DNA of 53,878 nucleotides from Acrasis kona (lineage: Eukaryota; Heterolobosea; Eutetramitea; Acrasida; Acrasidae): NCBI GenBank assembly GCA_026419775.2, contig JAOPGA020000744.1, forward strand, positions 1 through 53,878, read 5' to 3'. Position 1 is the first letter of the stretch; each line of letters opens with the position of its first letter. Made by a program: the position numbers and the translations under genes. Under the pieces are notes generated by a model, which worked only from the letters and a program-made list of their open reading frames with translations, was not told the DNA's origin and made no database searches. Of this stretch, positions 30,343 to 40,878 are shown piece by piece.

Positions 30343-31272
30343 TTATACTTTTGCTCTACACATTGGACAACTTTTCTTTTCACTCACCCACTTTTCAACA
30401 CAATCTATATGAAACATATGCTTGCATTTGAGTGTCCTAACATTTGCATCAAGCTTTTCAAAACAAATTGAGCAATCAGCTTCTTTCTCTGAACTGCTTG
30501 GAGCTCTAGAACTTGTTAAATTCGTTCTTGCATAGTTCATATTTGTGCTGAGTTCATTTTTGTACTTTTCTAATTCGTCCATCAGACGCAAATTGGATTC
30601 TCTTAACTTTTTGTTATGGTCAAGAAGATCATTATATACATTCTGGTTTGTCTTAACTTTTGATCTTTCTTTGTTTAACCATGAAATGACATCATTTCTG
30701 GAAATCGCTGGTGCATCATCATGTGATCGACTTGACCGCTGGTTATTTCTGGAGGAGTTTGGAAGTCGCATAGTGGGATCGACCCTTTGGGGTGAGTGTT
30801 CATATGGATTATTTGTTCTTGGTATGTATTCTTGACGGTCGTAGTTTGATTCAAAACTTCTATTTATTCTGGTAGTTATTGTGGATTTGGGAGAAATAGG
30901 TCGACACATGTTGTCCAAATTGTCCAGGGTACATCTTTCTCTATTTAGAAGTCTGCAAGTTGCATTGTACTCTCTTTGTAAATCCCAAGGATTCTGGTGT
31001 GTGTTATTAGCCCTTGTAGGAGGTGCTTGGGAATTCTGAAAGTTACTGACATTGCTTGACCTTTCTTCCCGACGCCTTTCTATTCTTTCCCTTCTATTGA
31101 TAACAAGGTTCGCATCAACATTGGAATTTGTTCGTATGGTAAGTCGCACTTCGTACTCGTCTGGATCTTGAATTCTTCTTCGCATAGCACTTGTTATATT
31201 TTTTATGGCGCCAATAAAATACTTAGTTATTGTCTTTCTGCGTTGTAGTATTGCTCTGATTGTAATACCCAA
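30343..31272 (-). CDS. RING-H2 finger protein, probable E3 ubiquitin ligase
   Basis: A 309-codon protein with a C-terminal RING: CSICFEKLDANVRTLKCKHM, then FHIDCVEKWV and KKSCPMCRAKV, giving C-x2-C..C-x-H-x2-H-x2-C..C-x2-C (H2 type). It should recruit an E2 enzyme. The rest is low in fold: an Arg/Asn/Ser-rich middle (NRRERIERRREERSSNVSNF) and a short coiled coil before the RING (LDHNKKLRESNLRLMDELEK). There is no transmembrane span, so it is probably soluble. The first ATG is used; no intron is needed. Substrate unknown. Confidence 0.85.
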   Translation of the reverse strand: MGITIRAILQRRKTITKYFIGAIKNITSAMRRRIQDPDEYEVRLTIRTNSNVDANLVINRRERIERRREERSSNVSNFQNSQAPPTRANNTHQNPWDLQREYNATCRLLNRERCTLDNLDNMCRPISPKSTITTRINRSFESNYDRQEYIPRTNNPYEHSPQRVDPTMRLPNSSRNNQRSSRSHDDAPAISRNDVISWLNKERSKVKTNQNVYNDLLDHNKKLRESNLRLMDELEKYKNELSTNMNYARTNLTSSRAPSSSEKEADCSICFEKLDANVRTLKCKHMFHIDCVEKWVSEKKSCPMCRAKV

Positions 31273-32417
31273 CTCTGTGATTTCAAAAGTAGTATTTTTT
31301 TCTTCTATGCTGTATTGATTTTAAAACTATGACGATGGGAAACACGAAGAGGCAATATAACATTATTAGAGTGTAGAAAATGTGCTGCTCTATCTACACA
31401 TATCAAAAAATTATGTAGATGACGAAATTATGACGAGTTGACTAAACGTAACTACACCTTTCGAGATCTGTGAAATGGCATCTTGTTTAATGAGCAGTAA
31501 AATATAGACAAAGCAGTTGTACTAATTGAAAATCTCGACGCAACGTATTAGAATGATGAAAACTTTCAAACATTAATCGGTACTGTCGGATCAAAGGCAC
31601 CTACTGGGATTCTAAATCGAAGACAAAATTCCATCCGTAACAAACTAGTCAATTTAAGAAACTTGACAGATATCCTGTAATGTTGGCCAACCATGGTGTT
31701 GAACTCATCAAGAGTGTACATGAACATTGTGACGAAGCTCTAGAAGAGAAACTTAGTAACCGCGATCGTTAGCGCCGACTAAAACCATTCTAAATAAAAC
31801 GATTTCATTATGATTATTTTTAATACAACTTTGCGAGTTTGGATGGTCTCCTCCATACTCTCTGGTGATACCGCATTGGTAAGTGCAGATGTACGCAACA
31901 ACAGATTTTTGATTGATCTTGTTGTTAAAGTACGCAAGTTGGATCTATTTAAAGTCATCATTAATCATTAATAAAGTCATGATACCAGTAAAGTATTTAA
32001 ATTAATGAACCATGAGTATCGTCATAACGGTCCTCCCATAGTCAGGCAGGCTATCGTTGACAATTGAGAATATAAATCGTATACTTTGGGACGCTGTCCT
32101 GACCCTCATCTTAGGAGTCTTCACTCGTCATATCAGCAATTTTGGCTGTAATCCGACTGCTGTATTCAAGGCTACCCATCGTTTGGAGTTTTGTTGTTTG
32201 AGTCTCATCCTATGTCCATTCCTACTTTTAAGCTTTGTTTGTATAGATATTTTCCAATCCAGTTACAAAAGAAATTATTGAACTGCTCTCACCAAGACTT
32301 GTTATAAAGAGTAGATTGAAACCAAAATAAATTTTGGGCACCAATACCCAGATGGCAGTCTAAGAGATTGAGATGAATTAAATCAGGGAAGTATTTAATA
32401 CTATAAATAAAGATTTA
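31273..32417. other. Long gap with possible decayed coding pieces
   Basis: On the plus strand, two stretches read like old exons: about 31573-31680 (TLIGTVGSKAPTGILNRRQN) and about 31668-31772 (DRYPVMLANHGVELIKSVHE, ending at a stop). Frame 32057-32281 on the plus strand and a 60-codon minus frame (31961-31779, starting MMTLNRSNLRTLTTRS, presequence-like) are also open. None has a recognised domain or a confirmed splice pattern. It may be a pseudogene or a small multi-exon gene I cannot assemble. Confidence 0.3.
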
Positions 32418-34008
32418 TTATTCTTGTATGTAGCTACCTGGAACAAATCCAATCACACCAGAATCTGGTCTCTTCACCTTCCACCACCCGTCACTATTCT
32501 TATCCAATATTACTACAAAATCACCTTCGCTTATGCTAATCTCTTCATCTGTCGTGGCATCATAACTATAAGCCACTGTCGCTCTCTTTTCACTTGCTTC
32601 GCTTATTGTTGCCGCTGCACGTATTGAGAACACTTTGGACTCAGTTGTTTTCTCTGGCTCTACTTTTTCAGGGCTGATTGGACCAGCTTTCGGTGTATCA
32701 TGTGGCTCCACTCCATAGTGCTCTTCAATGTCCGCAACAAAATTAGAAGGAAAGAAACCTGTCACTCCGTCCAACATTCCCAACCACCATCCATCCTCAT
32801 TGATCTCCAACACCTCTATGATATCACCTATCTGCATGCCCAAATCTTCTTCACATTCTGCTTCCCAATCAAACTCAGCCTTGACTCTCTTAATCACGCT
32901 GCTGTGACCAATAATGTCCAAAGAGGCAGAGCTGCTACAATACATGCTCCTCCGAGTATTTTTCGTTGCCGCGGAGAGCGTTAATAGTGCTGGAGGTGGT
33001 TCAGAAATGGTGACCTTCTTTGGTGAATCTGCATTAAAGTTTTCAATTTGATGTGGTTCAAAGGAGTCAGGTGGTGGTGGGAACGTTTTAGTTTGGTTAT
33101 CTCGAATGAAAGCTTGATGCTCTTCAATTTGATTAATGCTTTCATATGCCTTCCTCATGCTAACTGACTGCTGTACCATCAACGTACCAAGTTCACACTG
33201 TATGGCACTATAACGTGTCATGATGTACTGCATTGTTTGAACTCTCTTCAAGTCCAAAGTTTCCAAACTGTCCAGCAGCTGAGCCATTCCACCATAATAT
33301 TCGGTGTGAGCTATGGCAAGAGCTTTTACAGAATTTTGATATTCCATTTCAGCTCTTTTTGCCCTTTCTTCAGCTATCGCTATATCCTTTTGGAGAGCTA
33401 TCAGCTTTTTGCCTTCTACTTTGTTTTCCAACTTTCTTAGATTGTCAAATTTGATTTTTTCATCAAAATCTTTTTTTTTTGCCTGGTGGTGTGATTAATG
33501 ATTCTACTCAATGTGAAGGATAAATACCTTGTCTACTTCAGACTTTGCTTTTTTATAGTCAGTTCTTAAGCGAGTTTCATCCTTGTTAGCTTTTTTAATT
33601 GCTAAAGAGATTTCTTTTCTAATTGATGTTAATCCTTTTCCAAATTCTTTTTCTAAAAGTACAGATATTTCAATTTGCTTTCTTCCATACTCAGTTCCAA
33701 AGTTAACAAATGTCACATTCGGCAAGTTTAACTCACTGTCACAACGTATTAGATGCTAATGCGTAGTGAACACTTACTATAACTCTTTTTCAACATTGAC
33801 TTTCGTTCCTATGAGTCCATAACCAAACTTGTCACAAAGCTCTTTTTGAGTTCTAAATAAAACTTGGAACTGTTTAATGTTTGACTTGCCGACAACTAGT
33901 TTGTTAATAACCTCGGGATATTTGTCCTGATAATGTCAATTGATTGTTGCGAATATAACATACCCATAGGTTCTTAGAGTATGTCAACGCATCTACTGCA
34001 GTCATCAT
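32418..34008 (-). CDS. F-BAR / double-SH3 membrane-curvature adaptor
   Basis: Four exons: 34008-33964, 33926-33778, 33735-33528 and 33482-32418, with introns of 37, 42 and 45 nt, give 488 residues in frame. The N terminus has FCH features (ALTYSKNLWDKYPEVINKL, then FQVLFRTQKELCDKFGYGL), followed by a long helical region (LRTDYKKAKSEVDKAKKKDF and onward). Two C-terminal SH3 domains end the protein: VKAEFDWEAECEEDLGMQIG with DGWWLGML and GFFPSNFV, and ATVAYSYDATTDEEISISEG with DGWWKVKR and GFVPGSYIQE. Such proteins link curved membrane to actin regulators. An alternative upstream first exon (ATG at 34152) also splices in frame. The A10 run at the start of exon 4 is error-prone. Confidence 0.85.
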
Positions 34009-34242
34009 TTACAAATTGTTTTATTTTTACAAATTTAGTAAAACCGATATAATACCTGTTAAAATAGAATCCACTTGCACCTTCCAACTGTCATCGGGGT
34101 CAGAAACACATTCGGCTGTTATATGCAGGTTGGAACGGTTCTTTCGTATCATGTTGGGGTAGTTTAAATGAATAACATCACATTATTGAGATACTTCACA
34201 CGAATGTTGTAAAAGAAAAAACATGATTCTTACAAAATATTT

Positions 34243-34948
34243 TTAATTTTCTCTTAAATCTTGGAAATCACCTTTGGACCAGTAACACTTCAAGTTAACG
34301 TGGAATTCAGACAATTGCTTGCTGAAGTGCTTTAATATCTTTGCTTGCTCAGGTGTGAGAGTGTCGCCCTTCTTGGCAACTACGTGCTCATACCGGAAGT
34401 TAATACCACCATCTTTAACTTCGATTGGTAGATTTAGTGACAACAACCGTTCTTCAAGAGAGTGGGGCATTTCTGGAACAATACCTGCTGGGATGACAAC
34501 TGTTTCGGTGCACTTTTCGCCAGAGCGTGCAAAGTCAGTAATCTTAAAGTCGTTAAGAGCCTTTACAATCTCATCTTTTGGTCTGTTTGTGAATAAAAGT
34601 CCACACAAGTCTACAATGTGGCTGGAAACAATGTGGAGATTTTCACCACATTCGTCTTCGGGAGATTTTCCAAGAGCTCTTATCATAACTTTGTTCTTGC
34701 TCATGAAAATTCTGCAGTCATTAAAATGTGTTCTTAGCTCTCTTATGTGTGTACTTCTGGAATCACTCAAGTCGAATAAAATTAAACTGCTGAACTCTTC
34801 GACAGCTTCTTTTATCTCTTCTATTAGTTCTTTTTTGTGCTCAAGAGTGCCACGCTTCTTTGTCTTTGTTAATGATACTATTGTATGTTACAAAATGGTG
34901 TGGATAACTGGAGCACTTACCAATCTTCTCTCTCTTTGATTTGGGCAT
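34243..34948 (-). CDS. MRT4: mRNA turnover protein 4 homologue (60S ribosome assembly factor)
   Basis: Mrt4 is an uL10-like factor that occupies the P-stalk site on pre-60S particles in the nucleolus and nucleus. Exon 1 is only 28 nt (34948-34921) and encodes MPKSKREKI; a 43-nt intron (34920-34878) follows, then exon 2 (34877-34243). The spliced start VSLTKTKKRG is diagnostic for Mrt4. Later blocks ILFDLSDSRSTHIRELRTHF, FMSKNKVMIRALGKSPEDEC and VIPAGIVPEMPHSLEERLLS match the L10 core; the acidic P-stalk tail is absent, as expected for Mrt4. About 220 residues, close to the usual family length (around 235). Confidence 0.93.
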
Positions 34949-35016
34949 TGTGTTGTTTGAAGCTTTGTGTGAAACTCAATATACTGATTGAGTCAACCAT
35001 GCCATAGAATTGTAAC

Positions 35017-36216
35017 ATGCCAACAGCACAGTCTGCTTTTCGATTCGTATGAATAAACGAAATGACGTATTAACGACATGACATTAGATTTTTCCTCGAA
35101 TAAGTTCAATTGCATATTCTTCTAGTGCGAACGCTAGAAGTGAACAGGACCTTAGTTGGCTTGTTGGAGAAAGAGGTGCGCTAGACGATGTTGATCCAGA
35201 GACTTTAGATATAATACCTTATTCGCCAGAAAACGATAATTCATTTTTTTCGAAAAAGAATGATTCTCTTGATAATCAAAAACAAGTGTCCAACTTGAGG
35301 TTCGTGCCCGAAAATGAATCAAATGTCGAGAGAGAGGTTGATGTGAACCAACAAGATCAGAGCGAAAATACTATCCATGTTTCTGATGATAGCATTGGTG
35401 TAAGAGAAGTGTGTCATCATTATTAATGATTTGAAAGATTCTGGATTCTTTTGCACCAACATCAAGAGGGCCATATACAAGGCGCGCTGCTTCATCTTTA
35501 AACAAGTCTAATGATCCATTAGAATCTTATGCTCCCAAACAACCCAAACCATCATCACTACAGGAGTTATATGAATCAACACTACCCAATGTTAGAAACC
35601 AACTTAGGCAGGAAGGATTAAGACAAACGGGATTTGTCAAGCCAAAGAGTGCGTCTTCATTTGAAAGTAAAAAGTACAAGCGCAACAAAAAGACTGCCAA
35701 GCACGACCCATTCAAGCCATCAGGAGCTTTGAGAGATCCATCACTCCAATCTTTCACACCTGAACAATGGACGGGAGATTACCCTGATGAAGCACAGGAC
35801 GATATTATTAGAGCTGCTATAAATGGGTTACGAACCAACTTTCAAGTCCAGCCGAAAGTGCTATATAGAGGAGATCCAATACTATATGTACTGAAGATTA
35901 CTACATCAGCACAAATTGCACACGCCACAAAGCTTCAAGTAATCATTACAGTTGTGCACCAATCAAAAACACTTTTAAGAACGGAGAGGAGTGTAAGAAT
36001 AATTTTTTATCGGTTAATTAATCCTTACAGGTTGTTATTCAAACTAGTAATCCAAGACACGAGATGAGAGGAGAACTTGGATTAAGCACAAGTCAACTAC
36101 AGTATGGATCGCATCAAGTGTATGCTCAAGTTTTTTTATTATCAGAAATAGAGAAGATACTTTTATCATCACACGGACCTGAGGAGGTTATTGTTTCACC
36201 AAGATCAAAATTATAA
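35017..36216 (+). CDS. Unknown four-exon gene
   Basis: Exons 35017-35046, 35088-35399, 35438-35992 and 36031-36216, with introns of 41, 38 and 38 nt, all GTATG/GTAAG to AG, give one 360-residue frame. The first exon encodes only MPTAQSAFRF. The N-terminal half is polar and acidic with SPENDNSFFSKKNDSL-like low complexity. A basic linker (FESKKYKRNKKTAKHDPFKP) leads to a probable beta-rich domain (VLYRGDPILYVLKITTSAQI; KLQVIITVVHQSKTLL; GELGLSTSQLQYGSHQVYAQ) that may be immunoglobulin- or arrestin-like. I do not recognise the family. Its stop is directly followed by the stop of the opposite-strand methyltransferase. Confidence 0.6.
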
Positions 36217-37103
36217 CTATTTAATAAACCGTCCTTGTACAAATACTCTATTCATGTTCTTATCTTCTTTGTGATTAATTACTTGTTTTTCGTGATGTCC
36301 ACACTCAATACAGGTCAGTGGCCCCATCATATTTATTACTTCCTCCTTTGAAAAGTAGTAAGTCATGGTGAAATCACCTCTCATGTATAGATTGTCCTGA
36401 ATGGTCTTATATCCATCTCTCTCGCTCATTTGTTTCTGGGCTAGGTCACCTCTGGCATAATCTCTAAAAAATATGACACCGCCAGGTTTCAATGCTCTTA
36501 TGACTTTCCTCATTGCGGATTCTATCTTTGAGGGTGGAATGGCACTCAAGACAAAGATAAGTGTTATGACTATAGTTTTTAGTGTAATTGCATTAGATCT
36601 ACTTACAATCCATAGAACCAGGAGAAACACCGGGTACATCGAGATCCTCTGGGTTAGTTATGTCGTATGCGAATGCATTTATTTGGTTTGTCGCATAAAT
36701 GTGATGTGATTTTATGATTTCAACTGCGTGAGGGGAGAGATCAAAGGCTATAACTCTTAGATTTGGGTGCGATGTCTCCAGAAGTGGAAAAACTGCAAAA
36801 GTAAGTTTGAGAGTTGTTTGTATTGAACTCACAAGTATTGCCAACACCACATCCGACTTCCATCAAACGTTTTTCCAACTTTGGGTCAGAGTCTCGTAAT
36901 TCAGGAAACTCTCTTGTTATCCAATGTCTGTTCTTAAAGAATTTGTCGCCATTTTTCTTATAAAATGCATCCCAGTGCTTATCTGAATTATTTATGACAT
37001 TCTCTCGAAGATAATCTGATGCTCTGTATTGCCCTAGTCGATTCAACTGTCCTTTGGTATAGGGAGCATAGTCATCTACAAAGGATGAAATTTGGTGTGA
37101 CAT
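36217..37103 (-). CDS. tRNA N3-methylcytidine methyltransferase (METTL2/6/8, Trm140-type)
   Basis: The enzyme uses SAM to make m3C in the tRNA anticodon loop. Exons 37103-36833, 36792-36607 and 36569-36217, with introns of 40 and 37 nt, give 269 residues. Motifs: WDAFYKKNGDKFFKNRHWIT, SAM-binding MEVGCGVGNT continuing into FFPLLE, VIAFDLSPHAVEIIKSH, ITLIFVLSAIPPSKIESAM, GGVIFFRDYARGDLAQ and ERDGYKTIQDNLYMRGDFTM. These match the METTL6 group best; which tRNAs it modifies cannot be told. It shares a very short divergent promoter (about 50 bases) with the RRM gene and abuts the stop of the preceding gene. Confidence 0.93.
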
Positions 37104-37154
37104 TTATTGTAATTGTCATGTGTTCACATATCATCCAATAGCACAACCAGTAAC

Positions 37155-37619
37155 ATGAACAACGACAAGGACAAGGACAGCAGTAAAACAAAAAAAAGAA
37201 GCGCGTCAGAGATATCATCTGAATCTTCAAGTGAATCCGCCCCAGCAAAGAAACAAAAGCACACCAACGAAACTAAAAAGTGCATTGTATACCTTAAAAA
37301 CATTTCGTACAAAACAGACAAAGAGGCGCTAACAAAGTTTATACGTAAAACAACAAAACAGTTTATTCAAATTAATGGACCTACCTACCCTGCAGATTCC
37401 AAAAACGGTACAGGATCTGTTGAATTTGCGACGGAAGAGGAGGTTGAAAAAGCTATTGAGCATATAAATGGCAAAAAAGTAGATGGTCGAATTCTTTTTG
37501 CATCAAAAACAAAACCATATGAGCCTCGAAAGGATCATTTACCCGTTCCTAAAATACAAGAGAAAAATTCATCTAGAGGTGGTAAGCGTGGAAGAGGTCG
37601 CGGAGGCAGGTCAAGGTAG
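37155..37619 (+). CDS. RRM protein with RGG tail
   Basis: One RNA-recognition motif (about residues 40-115): RNP2-like KCIVYLKNISYKTDKEALTK and RNP1-like GTGSVEFATEEEVEKAIEHI. The N terminus is low-complexity Lys/Ser (SKTKKRSASEISSESSSESA) and the C terminus ends in an RGG-type tail (GGKRGRGRGGRSR). Domain order resembles nucleolar or small ribosome-assembly RNA-binding proteins. I choose the ATG at 37155; an in-frame ATG at 37113 would leave only 9 bases to the divergent methyltransferase start. Single exon. Confidence 0.8.
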   Translation: MNNDKDKDSSKTKKRSASEISSESSSESAPAKKQKHTNETKKCIVYLKNISYKTDKEALTKFIRKTTKQFIQINGPTYPADSKNGTGSVEFATEEEVEKAIEHINGKKVDGRILFASKTKPYEPRKDHLPVPKIQEKNSSRGGKRGRGRGGRSR

Positions 37620-37666
37620 TAACAACATCATCATAAAATTGTAATAAAAAGAAGTTCTCCAAACTT

Positions 37667-37963
37667 GTGAGAATGATTGAAGTTACAGAAGGTGAGAAAT
37701 GGTCAAAAACCGATCATTCTGTCACCAGACTTTATTATAATACTCCTTTGATAATACCTGATTCCTATGAGCAAATAAAGACATTTGTTGAGCAAACTCC
37801 TAAACTCACTCCTTTCTCTCCAAAAAACTCTCCAGATTTCTCAAATGTTTTGTTTCATGATGACATTATCAAAAATTTCAACTTTGCACCAAATGTAAAT
37901 CCGGAACATGATGAGGTTTTGGGCTCGCGCAATAATCAGTTTGTAGGGGGGTCAAAAATTTGA
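37667..37963 (+). CDS. Unknown ORF, probably truncated at its 3' end
   Basis: A 98-codon frame (starting MRMIEVTEGEKWSKTDHSVT) 47 bases after the RRM stop. Its composition is ordinary host-like. The last residues (FVGGSKI) are read from TTTGTAGGGGGGTCAAAAATT, where a G6-tipped motif begins at 37945, so the gene may have lost its 3' part to a mobile-element insertion. No domain recognised. Confidence 0.4.
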   Translation: MRMIEVTEGEKWSKTDHSVTRLYYNTPLIIPDSYEQIKTFVEQTPKLTPFSPKNSPDFSNVLFHDDIIKNFNFAPNVNPEHDEVLGSRNNQFVGGSKI

Positions 37964-38073
37964 TTTTTTTAATCAACAATCGAGGGGGGGGTGTATTTCG
38001 AAAATCACTAGTATTAGGGGGGTCTGACAAGAGCAAGGATTAAAAATAGATCTTGTTTAATGTACTAAATATT

Positions 38074-40526
38074 TTATTGATTCTTCTTTCTCCTTTTTCT
38101 GATTGTGGATTCTTGGTCAATGTCCATGTCGTCAGCTTTACGCTTTCTTGATTCGTTTGTTGGACAGGATTGTGGAGAGGCCATTGTTGATGGTTTCACA
38201 AGCCTCCTCTTTGTTGGGACATTTAACGCAACACTTGCAATCGATCTAAGTAGTCGCGAATTAGACATGTTCTCAACTGTGAACTTTTCAGCAACAGTCT
38301 GCTCATATGTGTCTAATTCAGGAACATCCTCCCAATTATGATCTTCATCATCGCTTTGACTGAGTTCAGATACATACTCTTTTTCTTCTTCTGACGTATA
38401 ATCACAATATTCATTATGCATCAAACGTTGGTGAGCCACCATATCCACATTACTTAATGCTCGTCTACCACAATCTTTGCATTTTACTGGTAAATTTTTC
38501 TGACTTGGTAGATGCTCGTCCATGCACACGTCAGTTGTAGAATTAATGCGATTGATGAATGGCATGAAGTGACCTTGACGTTGAGGATCTGGTATAGGCA
38601 TAGGGAATGCACCTGAGAATGCTGCAAATGTCTGAGACATTTTCTCTTACAGCAAAGAGGGTTATCACAGGCTCTTATAATTGTAATGTTACTTCCAACA
38701 GAGTCAACTGTGTGCCTTTGCATCTCTTTAACAAACTTCTCTACATTGTTTGAATCTATAACAGTCATGCTGTTTTTGTCCTTGGAGAAGTATTGTACAA
38801 TCTGCCCAACAGTTGGAGAGGTCACATCTTGAATTGGGTTTTCTTCTCCTGGATATACAATGTGTGTTTGTATAATTTCACCGTTAACAACCTCTTTATC
38901 AAATAGGGCAGCAGCAGTGTCAAGTACAATAGTATGGTTCTTTTTGCGCATGTCTTCATCAATACATTTATTCTTTGAGTTAATGTGTACCCCATGCTGG
39001 TAAGTATCCAAATCGGATGATAAAGTGCAGAGTGCTCTACTTAAGTGGACCATAACCATTTCCACTGGGTTGCGTTGACTGCATCCTGCAGCATATGATG
39101 TGTGGACTAATACACTTATGCCAAGCTCTCTGAAAATCTTAAAGTCCAAGGCTTGGTTACATCGGTTTCCAGGTCCAACATCGGCTGCATTATCAGTAAT
39201 GTCTATTATGATCTCACGAGGGAGTCCATCTGAGGTGTGTGTCCATAATCTTCCAGAGCGAATGTGGTTAATGCGATCATATGTATTCTCAATCTTTCCA
39301 GGCTTATTTGTGCTGTTTGATTAAAGGTATACAGAAATTTTATCCTGCTTTAATGATACTTCATTATCTTCATACACTGGCTTGAGCACGGCAATAACAT
39401 TTGGTGCAAGCGACTCACCACATATACTCCAGGAGTGATCCTGCTTTTGCCAAGAATTATCTCCATTGACAAGGGCGGCCTTGGTTGTTTTTGATATTGC
39501 ATCCCCTCTTGTTGGTATGTTTGCTTTCTTATCAATTGAACGGAGCACTACATTCTCTGTACCAAGTTTCTCAATAGACAGTTTAAGGTACTTTATAGTT
39601 GCTGAGGTGTAATGTAGATCCTCGTGCTCTTTCATGCCATTGTTACCAACACTCTTTATTTTCACTACAGAGTCTTTCACATGCCAGAGGTTAGCAACAT
39701 TGGTGTTCTTAGGGACAGTGTAGCATCTTACGGTGGATTTAGAAACTCCAAGGCCATGTTTGTCCTTCAACCTTTTGACAATTTCAGGAACTGTTATTAA
39801 AGTAGTCCTAATTCTGTTGTTACGACGCCTTCTTTCACTGTCTATTTCTGACCCTAATTTGACCTCATCAGCGATGATATCTCCAAGAATAGGATTCTTC
39901 TTTGGCCTTCCTGGTTGGCCCTTCTTGACTGCAAGTGACTTTCTCACATATCGTTTCTGGGCCTTGACTCTATTTTTAAGGAATTTTATCCTTTTGTTGT
40001 AAGCGGCCATCTGGCGGCTAACGTTAACCTCTTTCTTTTTTCCTTCCAAATCCTCTTGAAGTTGGGGTGCTCTTTCTAAAAGATACTGTGGTATGGATTG
40101 TAGTCTTAGAACTTCTTTTGATATAGTCTCAGACTCCTTGGAGAGGTTCCGGATAGCCTCTTGTGCCTTGTGTTGCTCACAGCCTCTTGGTTGTATTGGA
40201 AGTGTTGTGACCTCTTCTTTTAGGAAATGTGAAGCACCCTTGATAGTCAATATTATAGATGCTTTCTCTCCAGAACCTTGAATACAAAAGAACTCTTTGT
40301 TCAGGTTGTTCAATTCCAAAGTCAAATCTTGTGTAAGTAGCTTCCTTCTAGACTTGAACAAGATATTCATTACGTTGCCTTCAACCATCACAGGTATGTT
40401 TGACCGGAAATGTACCTCCACTACATTTAATATAAAAGAAACAATAGGCATTAATGAATCTTTGGTAGTCATTTTGAGGGGTTTTGTAGTAATATGCTTC
40501 GCTAAGAGGCCTACTACTTTGATCAA
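38074..40526 (-). pseudogene. DDE transposase of the 'NPVE' type, decayed
   Basis: The frame 40526-38484 is continuous apart from one TAA at 39323-39321. It then shifts by one base near 38640 into 38640-38074. The N-terminal half is a coiled, basic region with an AT-hook-like VKKGQPGRPKKNPIL and a helix-turn-helix-like block (VPEIVKRLKDKHGLGVSKST). The catalytic acids can be assigned to VVLRSIDKKANIP (D), EIIIDITDNAADVGPGNR (D) and AAGCSQRNPVEMVMVHLSRAL (E), a pattern like IS630/Tc1-related and widespread eukaryotic 'NPVE' transposases. A C2H2-like end (CKDCGRRALSNVDMVAHQRL) and an acidic, then basic tail follow. One stop and one frameshift indicate a dead copy. Confidence 0.6.
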
Positions 40527-40878
40527 AATTTAAAGTTGTTTGTTTCATTTAAATAGGTGTTTATTATTTAATATTGCGCTGATTTAAATCCACCGTATAA
40601 AGTTACTGTAACGGCAGTAACAGCTTTATCTTTTTTCGTCCCTCGAATTGGTGCCATCCAATCAGATCAAATAAAAACTGTGCATGAAAAGTGTCATAAA
40701 ATAAGGCAAGATTAATTGTCCCGTTTCCTTATTGTAAGATTTGATCCTTTTAAAGTCTTAAATGATAATAAAAGAAAATATTGATTGATCGAAGTTACAA
40801 TTAAGACAACAATATTTATTGTTAAAACAAACCATTTTATTGGCAAAAAACCTATTTACACTTCTCGATTTACAACAA
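40527..40878. other. No gene seen
   Basis: AT-rich spacer between the DDE transposase start and the end of the recombinase gene. No feature supported. Confidence 0.4.

Noticed and set aside
35104-35125. 22-nt intron with a start at 35078 for the unknown four-exon gene
   Set aside because: A 41-nt intron (35047-35087) with a GTATG donor and the ATG at 35017 keeps the frame and fits the sizes of all other local introns.
21740-39323. Reassigned genetic code, with TAA read as an amino acid
   Set aside because: Two genes contain a lone in-frame TAA, but STT3, MRT4, F-BAR and the esterase all end naturally at TAA at the expected length.
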